A stretch of DNA of 64,000 bases from Cryobacterium psychrotolerans (GCF_900101115.1 NZ_FNFU01000012.1:20913-84912), one strand, 5' to 3'. Positions 8,442 to 18,001 are shown, counted from the first letter of the stretch. Translations and numbers: made by a program. Notes: generated by a model not told the origin, from the sequence alone.

Positions 8442-9484
8442 GCATGACAACGCTGAAGACTCAGGACTCGATGACGACGAGCGCCGTGAAGACGACGACC
8501 GCCCTGGCAACGCCGACGACCCTGACGCTGGCCAAATCCATCACCGCGGCGCTCCGCCAGTCGATGCTGGACGACCCCAAGGTGGTGCTGCTCGGTGAGG
8601 ACATCGGCGCTCTCGGCGGCGTTTTCCGGGTCACCGACGGGCTGCTCGCCGAGTTCGGCGCGAATCGCGTGATCGATACCCCGCTGGCCGAATCCGCCAT
8701 CATCGGCACCGCCGTCGGCCTCGCCTACCGCGGCTACCGTCCGGTCTGCGAAATCCAGTTCGACGGCTTCATCTACCCGGGCTTCGACCAGATCGTCAGC
8801 CAGGTCGCCAAGCTGCACTACCGCACCCAGGGAGCGGTGAAGATGCCGATCACGATCCGGGTGCCGTTCGGCGGGGGCATCGGCGCCGCCGAGCACCACT
8901 CCGAGTCGCCCGAGGCCTACTTCACCCATACCTCCGGGCTCCGCGTGATCTCCGTGTCCAACCCCCAGGATGCCTACAGCATGCTCCGCCAGGCCATCTC
9001 ATTGGACGACCCGGTGCTCTACTTCGAGCCAAAGCGCCGGTACCACGTCAAGGGTGAGGTTTCCCCGGTGCTCGGCGAATCGATGGAGAAGGCGGTCATT
9101 GTCGCGCCGGGCACGGATGTCACGCTCGTGACCTACGGCCCGCTGGTGCCCACCGCCCGGGATGCCGCCCTCGCAGCCGCCGACGAAGGCGTCTCGGTCG
9201 AGGTCATCGACCTCCGCTCGCTTGCGCCGGTCGACTACGCGACGGTGGAGGCATCCGTTCGCAAGACCGGACGGCTCGTCGTCACCCACGAGGCGGTCCG
9301 CTCCGGCGGCATCGGCGGCGAGATCATCGCCAGCATCACCGAACGCTGCTTCAACTATCTCGAGGCCGCCCCGGTGCGCGTCACCGGCTGGGACATTCCG
9401 TACCCGCCCGCGAAGCTCGAGAGCCACCACCTGCCAGACCTCGACCGCATGCTCGCCGGCGTCGACCGCGTGATGGGACGCTGA
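8438..9484 (+). CDS. bkdB: Branched-chain 2-oxoacid dehydrogenase E1 beta subunit
   Basis: This 348-residue transketolase-like subunit pairs with BkdA. It has the pyrimidine-binding domain (LLGEDIGALGGVFRVTDGL; DTPLAESAIIGTAVGLA; EIQFDGFIYPGFDQI) and the C-terminal transketolase domain (VEVIDLRSLAPVDYATV; THEAVRSGGIGGEI). Compared with close family members it carries about 35 extra Thr/Ser/Lys-rich N-terminal residues after the ATG at 8438. A later start (for instance the ATG at 8469, out of frame) is not supported, so the extension is probably real or the true start is a non-ATG codon nearer 8510. It sits between bkdA (ATGA overlap) and bkdC (2-bp gap). Confidence 0.93.
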   Translation: MSMTTLKTQDSMTTSAVKTTTALATPTTLTLAKSITAALRQSMLDDPKVVLLGEDIGALGGVFRVTDGLLAEFGANRVIDTPLAESAIIGTAVGLAYRGYRPVCEIQFDGFIYPGFDQIVSQVAKLHYRTQGAVKMPITIRVPFGGGIGAAEHHSESPEAYFTHTSGLRVISVSNPQDAYSMLRQAISLDDPVLYFEPKRRYHVKGEVSPVLGESMEKAVIVAPGTDVTLVTYGPLVPTARDAALAAADEGVSVEVIDLRSLAPVDYATVEASVRKTGRLVVTHEAVRSGGIGGEIIASITERCFNYLEAAPVRVTGWDIPYPPAKLESHHLPDLDRMLAGVDRVMGR

Positions 9485-9486
9485 AC

Positions 9487-10896
9487 GTGATCAAGGTTTT
9501 CAAGCTGCCCGACCTCGGTGAAGGACTCACAGAGTCGGAGATCGTGGCCTGGCACATCGCCCCTGGCGACACGGTCACCCTCAATCAGCACATCGCCGAC
9601 GTGGAGACGGCCAAGGCCGTGGTCGAGCTCCCGTCTCCGTTCGCGGGCACCGTTTCCACGCTGCACCAGCCGACCGGTGTCGTCGTGCAGGTCGGCGAGG
9701 CGATCGTGTCGTTCGACGTTGAAGGCGCCGAGCCGGCCGCTGCCGCGCCGACTGCCGGGACGGATGTCCCTGCCGGTGTCCCTGCCGGTGTCGCCGCCCC
9801 GGCCGAGCCGGCGCAGGAGCGTGAGGCCGTGCTCGTCGGCTACGGCGCGTCGGTCGAACGCGGCGGACGCCCACAGCGGCGCGCGCGCCGCGGTGCCGCG
9901 CCGGCGCCCGCGGCCGCCATCGTCGTACCCGCGGCCGCCTCCGTTCGGGCCTCCGTTCCCGGCTCCGTTCCCGCCTCCGTTCCTGCAGGCGTCGGCGCCG
10001 TCGGCGCCGAACGCCCCCGCTCCACCCCGCCGGTGCGAGCCCTCGCCCGCGACCTGGGCATCGACCTCGCCCGTCTGACCGGCACCGGCCCCGACGGCCT
10101 GATCACCAGGGACGACGTGCGGGCGGGGGCCCTGACCGGCCCGGGCGCCGACGCGACCGTTCCGGCGATCGGCGCCGCGGCATCCGTTCCCGGCGCCCGG
10201 GAGAGCCGCACGCCGATCAAGAGCGTGCGCAAGCACACCGCTGCCGCCATGGTGCGGAGCGCGTTCACGGCGCCCCACGTCACGGAGTTCCTCACGGTCG
10301 ACGTCACCCCGACGATGGAGCTGCTCGACTCGCTCAAACGCAACCGGGCCTTCGCCGACCAGCGGATCAACATCCTCACCGTCGTCGCGAAGGCGCTCTG
10401 CATCGCGGCATCACGGCACCCCTCGGTGAACACCCGCTGGGACGACGAGGCCGGCGAGATCGTGCAGTACCACTACGTGAACCTCGGCATCGCCGCGGCA
10501 ACACCGCGCGGGCTGCTCGTGCCGAACATCACGGACGCCGACGCGCTCGGCCTGACCGGCCTCTCCGCCGCTCTCGCCGCGCTCACCGACGCGGCCAGGG
10601 CGGGAACGACCAGCCCGGCTGCGCTCAGCGGCGGCACGATCACGATCACCAACATCGGCGTCTTCGGGATCGACGCCGGCACGCCGATCCTGAACCCGGG
10701 GGAGGCGGCCATCCTCGCGATGGGCGCGATCCGCCGCACGCCGTGGGAATACAAGGGCGAGATCGCGCTGCGCCAGGTCATGACGCTGAGCCTGTCCTTC
10801 GACCACCGCCTCGTCGACGGGGAGCAGGGGTCGAGGTTCCTCGCCGACATCGGGGCCATCCTGGCCGAGCCCGGCATGGTCCTCACGATGGTGTAA
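9487..10896 (+). CDS. bkdC: Branched-chain 2-oxoacid dehydrogenase E2 (dihydrolipoyl acyltransferase)
   Basis: This 469-residue E2 core transfers acyl groups from E1 to CoA. It has one lipoyl domain (residues 1-80, lipoyl Lys43 in DVETAKAVVE), a long Ala/Pro/Val linker with repeated PAGVPAGV-like and SVPxSVP runs, a peripheral-subunit-binding domain (~178-215, TPPVRALARDLGIDLARL), and the catalytic domain with DHRLVDG (His440). The GTG start at 9487 follows the bkdB stop by 2 bp. E3 (dihydrolipoamide dehydrogenase) is not in the window and must come from elsewhere. The linker is more Ala/Val-repetitive than most and is a likely site of length variation. Confidence 0.93.
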   Translation: MIKVFKLPDLGEGLTESEIVAWHIAPGDTVTLNQHIADVETAKAVVELPSPFAGTVSTLHQPTGVVVQVGEAIVSFDVEGAEPAAAAPTAGTDVPAGVPAGVAAPAEPAQEREAVLVGYGASVERGGRPQRRARRGAAPAPAAAIVVPAAASVRASVPGSVPASVPAGVGAVGAERPRSTPPVRALARDLGIDLARLTGTGPDGLITRDDVRAGALTGPGADATVPAIGAAASVPGARESRTPIKSVRKHTAAAMVRSAFTAPHVTEFLTVDVTPTMELLDSLKRNRAFADQRINILTVVAKALCIAASRHPSVNTRWDDEAGEIVQYHYVNLGIAAATPRGLLVPNITDADALGLTGLSAALAALTDAARAGTTSPAALSGGTITITNIGVFGIDAGTPILNPGEAAILAMGAIRRTPWEYKGEIALRQVMTLSLSFDHRLVDGEQGSRFLADIGAILAEPGMVLTMV

Positions 10897-10951
10897 TCCG
10901 CTCCACCCGTCCGCGCATCGCGGGTGGTGCTTCTGCGGCGCACGCCGCGTT

Positions 10952-11041
10952 CATAACTCCTCCAGATCGGCGGCCGTCGCCGTAACTGCCCCGGAATTTC
11001 GGGGTGTCGCGGCGCGGCGCGGACATTCCGGAGGAATTATG
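10952..11041. terminator. Imperfect inverted repeat at the bkdC / HAD convergent junction
   Basis: CATAACTCCTCC (10952-10963) pairs with GGAGGAATTATG (11030-11041) with one mismatch, enclosing a smaller hairpin CCCCGGAATTTCGGGG (10989-11004). The right arm covers the HAD stop codon. It is weaker than the A and B palindromes but occupies the same kind of site; a bidirectional terminator role is plausible. Confidence 0.45.
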
Positions 11042-11843
11042 CGCGAAACCCGGATGCTGCCACCAGCGCCGGGAGCGACGCGATCGAGTCGATTTCGTGC
11101 ACGGCCCGGATCGTGGCCCGCTCGACGGCCTGATCCGGGTACTTGCCCGTGCGCACCTGCACGGTCGTCGCCCCGGCCGCGTTGCCCATCGCGATGTCGG
11201 TGGTCGCATCGTCGCCCGCTATCCACACCTCGTGCGGTTCGGCGCCGGCGGACTCCGCGGCGAGCCGCAGGAAATCCTGGGACGGCTTGCCGAGCAGCAC
11301 GGCGGGCGACCCGCTGGAGTACTCGAGGGCGGCCACGATCGCGCCGGTGTCGATGTGGTCGCCGTCGGCCCGCTTGAAGTAGCGGCCGCGCTGCAGGGCG
11401 ATGAGCTGCGCGCCGGCGCGGAGCGCGCGGAACGCCGCATCGAGCAGGGGGTAGCTGAGCGTGTCGCGCGCGTCGCCCGCGATCACATGGGTGATCGGGT
11501 CGGAGTCCCGCCCGACGTACGGAGCGAAGGACTCAAGCAGCACGCTGGAGACGACCGGCAGCACGTTCACCGGCCCCGCGGCGGCGAGGTAGCGGCGGGC
11601 AGCGGTGACCGGGGTGAAGAGCTCGCCGGGGCGCACGTCGATCCCGCGGGCGTGCAGGTCGGAGACGATCAGCTCCTCGGGCCTGGAATCGGTGTTGGTG
11701 AGGAAACGGATGACGCAGCCCAGCTCCCTGAGTTCCCGGATCGCCTCGCCCGCCCCGGCGACGGTCACGCCCGAGGAATAGATCGTGCCGTCGAGGTCGC
11801 ACAGGATGGTTGCTCCGGAAGTGGCCACGCCCCAGTGTTCCAC
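11037..11843 (-). CDS. HAD-IIA phosphatase, LHPP-like
   Basis: About 268 residues of the HAD-IIA subfamily: nucleophile motif ILCDLDGTIYSSG, motif II FLTNTDSR, a C2 cap, Lys in LLGKPSQDF, and the acidic motif AGDDATTDIAMGNAAG. The cap sequence and the segment GRYFKRADGDHIDTGAI resemble LHPP (phospholysine/phosphohistidine inorganic pyrophosphate phosphatase) more than NagD. The substrate is therefore a small phosphate compound, not defined by sequence. The GTG at 11843 is preferred because AAAAGGGA precedes it by 6 nt; GTG 11828 is an alternative giving 263 residues. It is divergent from the PCD-VOC gene, and the intergenic 72 bp show no clear promoter. Confidence 0.85.
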   Translation of the reverse strand: MEHWGVATSGATILCDLDGTIYSSGVTVAGAGEAIRELRELGCVIRFLTNTDSRPEELIVSDLHARGIDVRPGELFTPVTAARRYLAAAGPVNVLPVVSSVLLESFAPYVGRDSDPITHVIAGDARDTLSYPLLDAAFRALRAGAQLIALQRGRYFKRADGDHIDTGAIVAALEYSSGSPAVLLGKPSQDFLRLAAESAGAEPHEVWIAGDDATTDIAMGNAAGATTVQVRTGKYPDQAVERATIRAVHEIDSIASLPALVAASGFRA

Positions 11844-11915
11844 CGCCCGTCCCTTTTCGGCTAGAGCCGGGCGCGGCCGGATGCCCTTGACCGGTCTCCG
11901 GAGGCGGGGGAGAGT

Positions 11916-12590
11916 ATGGGCATGAGCCACACCCGCACCCACGGCATCCTCGCTCCCGCCGACACCGAAGTCGCCATCGCCGGCAGCGCGTTCGTCCACC
12001 TCGACGGCAGCCTGCACGGCAGATACAAGACCGCGGATTTCGCATCCGCGCTTCGCCTGGTCGACAGGGTCGGCGAGGATGCCGAGGCGATGAACCACCA
12101 CCCGGAGGTCAGGCTCGGCTACGGGACGGTCACCTTCCGCCTGCATTCGCATGACGCCGGCGGGGTCACCGCGCGGGACGTGAAGCTGGCCCGCCGGATC
12201 CAGGAACTCGCCGACGAACTCGGCGCGAGAAACGCGCACGCGGCCCCGGCCCGCTACGACATCGCCATCGATTGCACCGACGCCGACGTCATCCGCCCGT
12301 TCTGGATGGTCGGCCTCGGCTACAAGGAAGTCGTCGCCGAGGGGGAGCTCGAGCTGGTCGACCCGCACGGGAACGGGCCGCGGGTCTGGTTCCAGCACAT
12401 GGAGATCGCCCGCACCGACCGCAACCGCATCCACATCGACGTGTACGTGCCCACCGCGGATGCCGAATCCAGGGTGCAGGAAATCGTCGACGTGGGTGGG
12501 ATCCTCCTCACCGACGAGCACGCCCCGGACTGGTGGGTGCTGGCCGACGAGGAGGGCAACGAGCTCTGCGTCTGCACGGCGGCGAACTGA
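11916..12590 (+). CDS. Pterin-4a-carbinolamine dehydratase / VOC-domain fusion protein
   Basis: The 224-residue protein joins two domains. The N-terminal ~105 residues match pterin-4a-carbinolamine dehydratase, with the catalytic pattern intact (EAMNHHPEVRLGYGTV, then LHSHDAGGVTARD). The C-terminal ~110 residues form a glyoxalase/VOC-like half (YDIAIDCTDADVIRPFWMVG; RIHIDVYVPTADAESRV; DWWVLADEEGNELCVC). PCD dehydrates the 4a-hydroxypterin made by aromatic amino-acid hydroxylases; the VOC half may bind a metal and a small ligand. No pterin-dependent hydroxylase gene is in the window, so the role is unknown. ATG 11916 and ATG 11922 are both possible; the second has better spacing from GGGGGAG. 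Confidence 0.82.
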   Translation: MGMSHTRTHGILAPADTEVAIAGSAFVHLDGSLHGRYKTADFASALRLVDRVGEDAEAMNHHPEVRLGYGTVTFRLHSHDAGGVTARDVKLARRIQELADELGARNAHAAPARYDIAIDCTDADVIRPFWMVGLGYKEVVAEGELELVDPHGNGPRVWFQHMEIARTDRNRIHIDVYVPTADAESRVQEIVDVGGILLTDEHAPDWWVLADEEGNELCVCTAAN

Positions 12591-12600
12591 GCGGCGGCGT

Positions 12601-14196
12601 ATGGTGCCGGTCTGGATTTGCGAGGCCTGCGGGCTGGAGCATCCGGAGACGGCCGAACCGCCGCCGGTGTGCGTGATCTGCACCGACGAACGGCAATTCG
12701 TGCCGCCCGTCGGCCAGAGCTGGACCACCTCGGAGCGGCTCGAACGGGCGGGCACCACTGCGAGCGTCGCCGCGGTCGAGGCCGGGCTCCACCGGATGAC
12801 GGTGGCGCCTCGGGTCGGGATCGGCCAGCAGGCATTCCTCGTCACCACTCCGGCCGGGAACCTGCTCTGGGAGCCGCCGGGATTCATCTCCGCGGCCTTC
12901 GGCGACGCCGTGCGGGCCCTCGGCGGAGTGGCGGCGGTGGCCGGGAGCCATCCGCACCTGATGGGGGCGGCCATCAGCTGGAGCCACGCCTTCGGCGACG
13001 CCCCGGTCTACGTCGCTTCGGACGACGCGGCCTGGAGCCGCCGGCCCGACCCGGCGATCCGGCACTGGGGCGGCCGCGAGAGCCCGCTGCCGGGCGTCAC
13101 CCTCGTGCAGTGCGGCGGGCACTTCCCGGGCAGTTGCGTGCTGTTGTGGCGGGACGGCGCCGAGGGTCGCGGGGTGCTCCTGACCGGCGACACGATCTTC
13201 ATCGGCCCGGACAATATGACCGTCAGCGCGATGCGCTCGTACCCGACCCTGATCCCGCTGCCCGAGCAGGCGGTGCGGATCATCCGGGACCGGCTGGACT
13301 CGCTGACCTACGACCGCATGTACGGCCCCTTCGGCCAGGTCGTGGCCTCGGGCGCCCGCCCCATCGTTACGCGCTCCCTCACCCGCCTGATCGCCTGGCT
13401 CCGAGCCGACATCCCCGATTTCGCCCCCACTACCTACCCCGCCCCCTCCGCCCCGCCCCCTCCGCCGAACTGTGAGTTTGGCACCTTCGTGGGCGTCGGG
13501 AAGGTGCCAAACTCACAGTTCGGCGGTAGTTCGGCGGAGGGGTGGGTCGGCGGGTGGGTGTCAGGCGGGCGTGAGGGCGGTGAGGGCCATCTGCTCGAGG
13601 AGGGCGCGCACGGTTGCCGGACTGGCGCCGGCGGTGGCGCTGTGCGGGGTCGAGTTGATCAGGCCGAACGTCGCATGGGCACGGATGCGAAGCAGCGCCG
13701 TGTCCACGCCCGGATGCACGCGGCCGAGCACCTGCACCCACAGCTCCACGTAGGCCCGCTGCAGGGCGCGCACCCGGTGCCGGTCCGCCTCGGCGAGGCT
13801 GTCGAGGTCGCGGTCCTGCACCCGGATGACGTCGGGGTTGGACAGGGCGAAGTCCACGTGGAAGCGCACCAGCGCGGCCAGCGCGGCCGCGGCATCCGGA
13901 TGCGCGCCGGCGACGGCGCGGCCCCCGGCGACGAGGTCCTCGCTGGCGCCGACCAGCAGCGCGGCGAGCACCGCCTGCTTGCCGCTGAAATGGCGGTAGA
14001 CGGCCGGCCCGCTGACCCCGGCGGCCGTGCCGAGGTCTTCGATCGAGGCGCCGTTGAAGCCCGAGCGGGCGAAAAGCGACGCGGCGGCCGCCAGCAGCGC
14101 CTCGCGCCGGTCGGCCTTGGCCAGGCTGCGGGGCGTTGGCGCGGCGGCCGGCGCCGGCCGGGGGGCCGGCGCGGCGGCTCTCATGTCGACCATTGA
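12601..14196 (+). CDS. MBL-fold hydrolase with rubredoxin-like N-terminus; native stop lost
   Basis: The gene starts 10 bp after the PCD-VOC stop. Residues 1-35 hold two Cys pairs (WICEACG...PPVCVICTD), a rubredoxin-like metal knuckle. The next ~220 residues resemble metallo-beta-lactamase-fold proteins (GSHPHLMGAAISWSHAFGDA; LVQCGGHFPGSCVL; GVLLTGDTIFIGPDN). Recognisable sequence ends near 13430 (about residue 277), but no stop codon follows. The frame passes through palindrome B1 (13462-13526, read as NCEFGTFVGVGKVPNSQFGG) and then runs antisense through all of the tetR gene to the TGA at 14194-14196, adding ~250 artificial residues. If B1 stops transcription the mRNA would have no stop codon. 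The coordinates given are the literal frame; the biological protein is probably ~280 residues. Confidence 0.7.
   Translation: MVPVWICEACGLEHPETAEPPPVCVICTDERQFVPPVGQSWTTSERLERAGTTASVAAVEAGLHRMTVAPRVGIGQQAFLVTTPAGNLLWEPPGFISAAFGDAVRALGGVAAVAGSHPHLMGAAISWSHAFGDAPVYVASDDAAWSRRPDPAIRHWGGRESPLPGVTLVQCGGHFPGSCVLLWRDGAEGRGVLLTGDTIFIGPDNMTVSAMRSYPTLIPLPEQAVRIIRDRLDSLTYDRMYGPFGQVVASGARPIVTRSLTRLIAWLRADIPDFAPTTYPAPSAPPPPPNCEFGTFVGVGKVPNSQFGGSSAEGWVGGWVSGGREGGEGHLLEEGAHGCRTGAGGGAVRGRVDQAERRMGTDAKQRRVHARMHAAEHLHPQLHVGPLQGAHPVPVRLGEAVEVAVLHPDDVGVGQGEVHVEAHQRGQRGRGIRMRAGDGAAPGDEVLAGADQQRGEHRLLAAEMAVDGRPADPGGRAEVFDRGAVEARAGEKRRGGRQQRLAPVGLGQAAGRWRGGRRRPGGRRGGSHVDH
13462..13526. repeat. Palindromic element B1 (65 bp, perfect 26-bp arms)
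   Basis: Arms 13462-13487 and 13501-13526 are perfectly complementary (CCGCCGAACTGTGAGTTTGG onward to CACCTT); the centre is CGTGGGCGTCGGG. It lies between the convergent MBL and tetR genes, inside the open frame of the MBL gene. The second copy is at 50446. Confidence 0.95.
13561..14193 (-). CDS. TetR-family regulator of the leucine-catabolic operon (predicted)
   Basis: The 210-residue protein has an N-terminal Ala/Pro tail, a TetR helix-turn-helix (~28-75: REALLAAAASLFARSGFNGA; SIEDLGTAAGVSGPAVYRHF) and a C-terminal ligand/dimer domain (FALSNPDVIRVQDRDLDSL), resembling regulators of acyl-CoA catabolism. It is divergent from accD1 and the near-perfect 16-bp palindrome at 14244-14259 lies in the gap, so it probably represses accD1-accA1-scoAB-maoC-citE and itself, released by an acyl-CoA. 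The entire gene is overlapped antisense by the run-on MBL frame. Confidence 0.88.
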   Translation of the reverse strand: MVDMRAAAPAPRPAPAAAPTPRSLAKADRREALLAAAASLFARSGFNGASIEDLGTAAGVSGPAVYRHFSGKQAVLAALLVGASEDLVAGGRAVAGAHPDAAAALAALVRFHVDFALSNPDVIRVQDRDLDSLAEADRHRVRALQRAYVELWVQVLGRVHPGVDTALLRIRAHATFGLINSTPHSATAGASPATVRALLEQMALTALTPA

Positions 14197-14243
14197 GCTT
14201 CCCGTCTGGACATCTCGGCGACGACCGGCTAGCCTGAATTTCG

Positions 14244-14259
14244 GTTAGTGATCATTAAC
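14244..14259. promoter_or_regulatory. TetR-type operator GTTAGTGATCATTAAC
   Basis: A 16-bp palindrome with one mismatch lies in the 100-bp gap between tetR and accD1, 35 bp before the accD1 start. AT-rich TTAxTGATCAxTAA-like sites are typical of TetR regulators of acyl-CoA metabolism. Confidence 0.65.
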
Positions 14260-14293
14260 TGTACTTGATGCACGCAGCAACGGGAAGACGTCA

Positions 14294-15901
14294 ATGGAGA
14301 CACTCGAGAGTCGGATCGACTCCAGCAGCCCGACCTTCACGGAGAACGACGCCGCCCAACGCGCCCTCGTCGCAGACCTGCAGCAGCGCCTCGCGCTCGC
14401 GGCCCTCGGCGGCCCGGAGAAATCCCGGCAGCGCCACATCGGTCGCGGCAAACTCCTGCCGCGCGAACGCATCGACGCGCTGCTCGACGAAGGCAGTCCC
14501 TTCCTCGAAATCGCTCCGCTCGCGGCCAACGGCATGTACCACGACGCCTGCCCGGGCGCCGGCATCATCGCCGGCGTCGGGCTCGTCCACGGCCGCCAGG
14601 TTCTCGTCATCTCCAACGACGCCACCGTCAAGGGCGGCACCTACTACCCGATGACGGTCAAGAAGCACCTCCGCGCGCAGGAGATCGCCTTCGAGAACCG
14701 CCTCCCGTGCGTCTACCTGGTCGACTCGGGCGGAGCGTTCCTGCCGATGCAGGACGACGTCTTCCCCGACAAGGAGCACTTCGGCCGGATCTTCTACAAC
14801 CAGGCCCGGATGTCCGCGGCGAAGATCCCGCAGATCGCCTCGGTCATGGGGTCCTGCACCGCCGGCGGCGCCTACGTGCCGGCGATGAGCGACGAGACCG
14901 TGATCGTTCGTAACCAGGGCACGATCTTCCTCGGTGGCCCGCCGCTGGTTAAGGCCGCGATCGGCGAGATCGTCACCGCAGAGGAGCTGGGCGGCGGCGA
15001 CCTGCACGCCCGCACCTCCGGAGTCACCGACCACCTCGCCGAGAACGACCAGCACGCCCTGCAGATCGTGCGCGACATCGTGTCCACCCTGCCCCGGCCT
15101 GCCCAGCCGGCCTGGGACATCCTCCCGACGGTCGAACCCGTCGCCGACGAAACCGAACTCTACGGCGCCGTCCCCACCGACGTGCAGGGCCAGTACGACG
15201 TGCACGAGGTCATCTCGCGCATCGTCGACGGCAGCGAGTTCCACGAGTTCAAGAAGGAATACGGCACGACGCTGATCACCGGCTTCGCCCGCCTGCACGG
15301 GCACCCGATCGGCATCATCGCCAACAACGGCGTGCTGTTCGCCGAGTCGGCGATGAAGGGCGCGCACTTCATCGAGCTCTGCGACCAGCGCGGCATCCCG
15401 ATGGTCTTCCTGCAAAACCTGGCCGGATTCATGGTCGGCAAGGACTACGAGGCCGGCGGAATCGCCAAGCACGGCGCCAAGATGGTCACCGCCGTGGCGA
15501 CCGCCCGCGTGCCCAAGCTCACCGTCGTCATCGGCGGATCCTTCGGCGCCGGCAACTACTCGATGTGCGGGCGCGCCTACTCGCCGCGCTTCCTCTGGAT
15601 GTGGCCGGCCAGCCGCATCTCCGTGATGGGCGGCGCGCAGGCCTCCTCCGTGCTCGCCACCGTGAAACGGGAGCAGTACGAGGGCCGGGGCGAGGAATGG
15701 TCGGCCGAGGACGAGGCCGCCTTCAAAGCCCCGATCAAGGAACAGTACGAGCACCAGGGCAGCCCCTACTACTCGACCGCCCGCCTCTGGGACGACGGCG
15801 TGATCGACCCGCTGGACACCAGGACCGTGCTCGGCCTGGCCCTCGACGTCTGCGCCGCCACCCCGCTACCCGAGACCGCCTTCGGCCTCTTCCGGATGTG
15901 A
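14294..15901 (+). CDS. accD1: Methylcrotonyl-CoA carboxylase, carboxyltransferase (beta) subunit
   Basis: This 535-residue carboxyltransferase has the two crotonase-like halves of acyl-CoA carboxylases. It resembles MCC beta subunits ([92 protein letters not shown]). With the following biotin subunit it carboxylates 3-methylcrotonyl-CoA to 3-methylglutaconyl-CoA in leucine breakdown. The MCC assignment over propionyl- or acetyl-CoA carboxylase rests on these motifs and on the operon. It is the first gene of a six-gene operon; accA1 follows after 8 bp. Confidence 0.93.
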   Translation: METLESRIDSSSPTFTENDAAQRALVADLQQRLALAALGGPEKSRQRHIGRGKLLPRERIDALLDEGSPFLEIAPLAANGMYHDACPGAGIIAGVGLVHGRQVLVISNDATVKGGTYYPMTVKKHLRAQEIAFENRLPCVYLVDSGGAFLPMQDDVFPDKEHFGRIFYNQARMSAAKIPQIASVMGSCTAGGAYVPAMSDETVIVRNQGTIFLGGPPLVKAAIGEIVTAEELGGGDLHARTSGVTDHLAENDQHALQIVRDIVSTLPRPAQPAWDILPTVEPVADETELYGAVPTDVQGQYDVHEVISRIVDGSEFHEFKKEYGTTLITGFARLHGHPIGIIANNGVLFAESAMKGAHFIELCDQRGIPMVFLQNLAGFMVGKDYEAGGIAKHGAKMVTAVATARVPKLTVVIGGSFGAGNYSMCGRAYSPRFLWMWPASRISVMGGAQASSVLATVKREQYEGRGEEWSAEDEAAFKAPIKEQYEHQGSPYYSTARLWDDGVIDPLDTRTVLGLALDVCAATPLPETAFGLFRM

Positions 15902-15909
15902 GAGAGACC

Positions 15910-17949
15910 ATGACCATGTTCCACACCGTCCTCGTCGCCAACCGCGGCGAAATCGCCTGCCGCATCATCCGCACGCTGCGGGAGCTCGGCATCCGCTCGG
16001 TCGCCGTCTACAGCGACGCCGACCGCGGTGCCCTGCACGTCTCGCTCGCGGATGTCGCGGTGCGGATCGGCCCCGCGAAGCCCCAGCTGAGCTACCTCAG
16101 CATCGAGGCCATCCTCGACGCCGCCGCCCGCACCGGCGCCCAGGCGATCCACCCCGGCTACGGCTTCCTCTCCGAAAACCAGGCCTTCGCCCGGGCCTGC
16201 TCCGACGCCGGCGTCGTCTTCATCGGGCCCAGCGTGCACGCGCTGAACATGATGGGCGACAAGATCCGCTCGAAGAACCACGTGGCGGAGTCCGGTGTGC
16301 CGGTCGTCCCCGGGGTGTCCCTGCCCGGCCAGAGCGACGAGCAGCTCATCGCCGCCTCTGAGGGCGTCGGCTACCCGATGCTGATCAAGCCGTCCGCCGG
16401 CGGCGGCGGCAAGGGCATGCACCTCGTCGAGCGAGCGGGCGACCTCGCCGGCGCGCTCGTGACCGCCCGCCGCGTCGCATCCAGCGCGTTCGGCGACGAC
16501 ACCCTGCTGATCGAACGGTTCGTCAGCGCACCCCGGCACATCGAGGTGCAGGTGCTCGCGGACAACCACGGCAACGTCATCCACCTCGGCGAACGCGAGT
16601 GCTCCCTGCAGCGCCGCCACCAGAAGGTCATCGAAGAGGCCCCGTCGCCCCTGCTCGACGCGGACACCCGCGCCCGGATCGGCGAGGCCGCCTGCGCCGC
16701 CGCCCGCAGCGTCGGCTACACCGGCGCCGGGACCGTCGAGTTCCTGGTCTCGGATGCCGCGCCCGACGAGTTCTTCTTCATGGAGATGAACACCCGGCTC
16801 CAGGTGGAACACCCGGTCACCGAGATGGTCACCGGGCTCGACCTCGTCGAGTGGCAGGTGCGCGTGGCGGCGGGGGAGACCCTGCCGCTGGCCCAGCAGG
16901 ACGTCGTGCTCACCGGGCACGCGGTCGAGGCCCGCGTCTACGCCGAGAACCCCGAGCGCGGCTTCCTGCCGACCACCGGCACGGTGCTGCGGCTCGAGGA
17001 GGCGTGCGGCGAAGGCATCCGCGTCGACAGCGCCCTCACCCCGGGGCTGGCGATCTCCTCCGACTACGATCCGATGCTCGCCAAGGTCATCGCCTGGGCG
17101 CCCACCCGCGCCGAGGCGCTGTCCCGCCTCGACCGCGCCCTCGCCGACACGGTCGTGCTCGGCGTGCGCACCAACATCGAATACCTCCGGCTCCTGGTGC
17201 AGGATGAGGACGTCCGCGCCGGGCACCTCGACACCGGCCTGATCGAGCGCAAGCTCCCGGGCCTCGGCTTCCGCGCGGCCGACGACCACGTCTACGCCGC
17301 AGCGGCGCTGTTCCTGCACGCGCAGGCCTGGTCGGGGGAGAACCCGGTCTGGTCCCGCCCGAGCGGCTGGCGGATGGGCCCGCACCGCCAGGCCCGGTAC
17401 AACCTGGCCGTGAGCGCGACCGAGTCGGTCGACGTGCGGGTCGAGGGTGGCCCGGATGCGGCATCCGTCGCCGTCGGCGCCGGCGAGCCCGCGCCGGCGA
17501 GCCTGGCCGAGGTGGCCGGCCGCCCCGGCGCCTTCAGCATCGAGCTCGACGGGGTGAGCCGCGTGCTCGACCTGGTCCGGGACGGCCGGCGGCTGTGGAT
17601 CGGCAGCGACGGGTTCTCGGTCGACCTGCGCCGCCGCTCCCGCGCCGAGCAGCTGGCCGAGCAACTCGCCGGCCGCGACCGCGTCGAGGGCGCGGCCAGC
17701 CCCGACGTGCGCTCGCCCATGCCCGGGACCGTCATCGCCGTGCACGCCGCCTCGGGCGACCTCGTCGAGATCGGCCAGACCATCCTCACGGTCGAGGCCA
17801 TGAAGATGGAACACAAGCTCACCGCGGCAACGGCCGGCGTCGTCAGCGTCACCTTCAAGCCAGGCGACCTGGTCAAGCTCGACCAGATTGTCGCCACCAT
17901 CGCAGCGATCGCCACGATGGCCGAGCCCGACGACGCACCGATGGTGTGA
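15910..17949 (+). CDS. accA1: Methylcrotonyl-CoA carboxylase, biotin carboxylase / BCCP (alpha) subunit
   Basis: This 679-residue subunit has an N-terminal biotin carboxylase ([23 protein letters not shown]-grasp [22 protein letters not shown]), a BT-like middle and a C-terminal biotinyl domain with EAMKMEH (Lys632). It uses ATP and bicarbonate to charge biotin for AccD1. ATG 15910 (MTMFHTVL) is used; ATG 15916 is also possible and would change only two residues. About 30 residues after the biotinyl domain end in Asp/Ala-rich sequence. A 52-bp gap separates it from scoA, so a weak internal promoter cannot be excluded. Confidence 0.95.
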   Translation: MTMFHTVLVANRGEIACRIIRTLRELGIRSVAVYSDADRGALHVSLADVAVRIGPAKPQLSYLSIEAILDAAARTGAQAIHPGYGFLSENQAFARACSDAGVVFIGPSVHALNMMGDKIRSKNHVAESGVPVVPGVSLPGQSDEQLIAASEGVGYPMLIKPSAGGGGKGMHLVERAGDLAGALVTARRVASSAFGDDTLLIERFVSAPRHIEVQVLADNHGNVIHLGERECSLQRRHQKVIEEAPSPLLDADTRARIGEAACAAARSVGYTGAGTVEFLVSDAAPDEFFFMEMNTRLQVEHPVTEMVTGLDLVEWQVRVAAGETLPLAQQDVVLTGHAVEARVYAENPERGFLPTTGTVLRLEEACGEGIRVDSALTPGLAISSDYDPMLAKVIAWAPTRAEALSRLDRALADTVVLGVRTNIEYLRLLVQDEDVRAGHLDTGLIERKLPGLGFRAADDHVYAAAALFLHAQAWSGENPVWSRPSGWRMGPHRQARYNLAVSATESVDVRVEGGPDAASVAVGAGEPAPASLAEVAGRPGAFSIELDGVSRVLDLVRDGRRLWIGSDGFSVDLRRRSRAEQLAEQLAGRDRVEGAASPDVRSPMPGTVIAVHAASGDLVEIGQTILTVEAMKMEHKLTAATAGVVSVTFKPGDLVKLDQIVATIAAIATMAEPDDAPMV

Positions 17950-18001
17950 CGGACGAGCCGACCTGGCCCTATCGTGAGTGCATGCAGAACGGGAGATCGA
18001 A

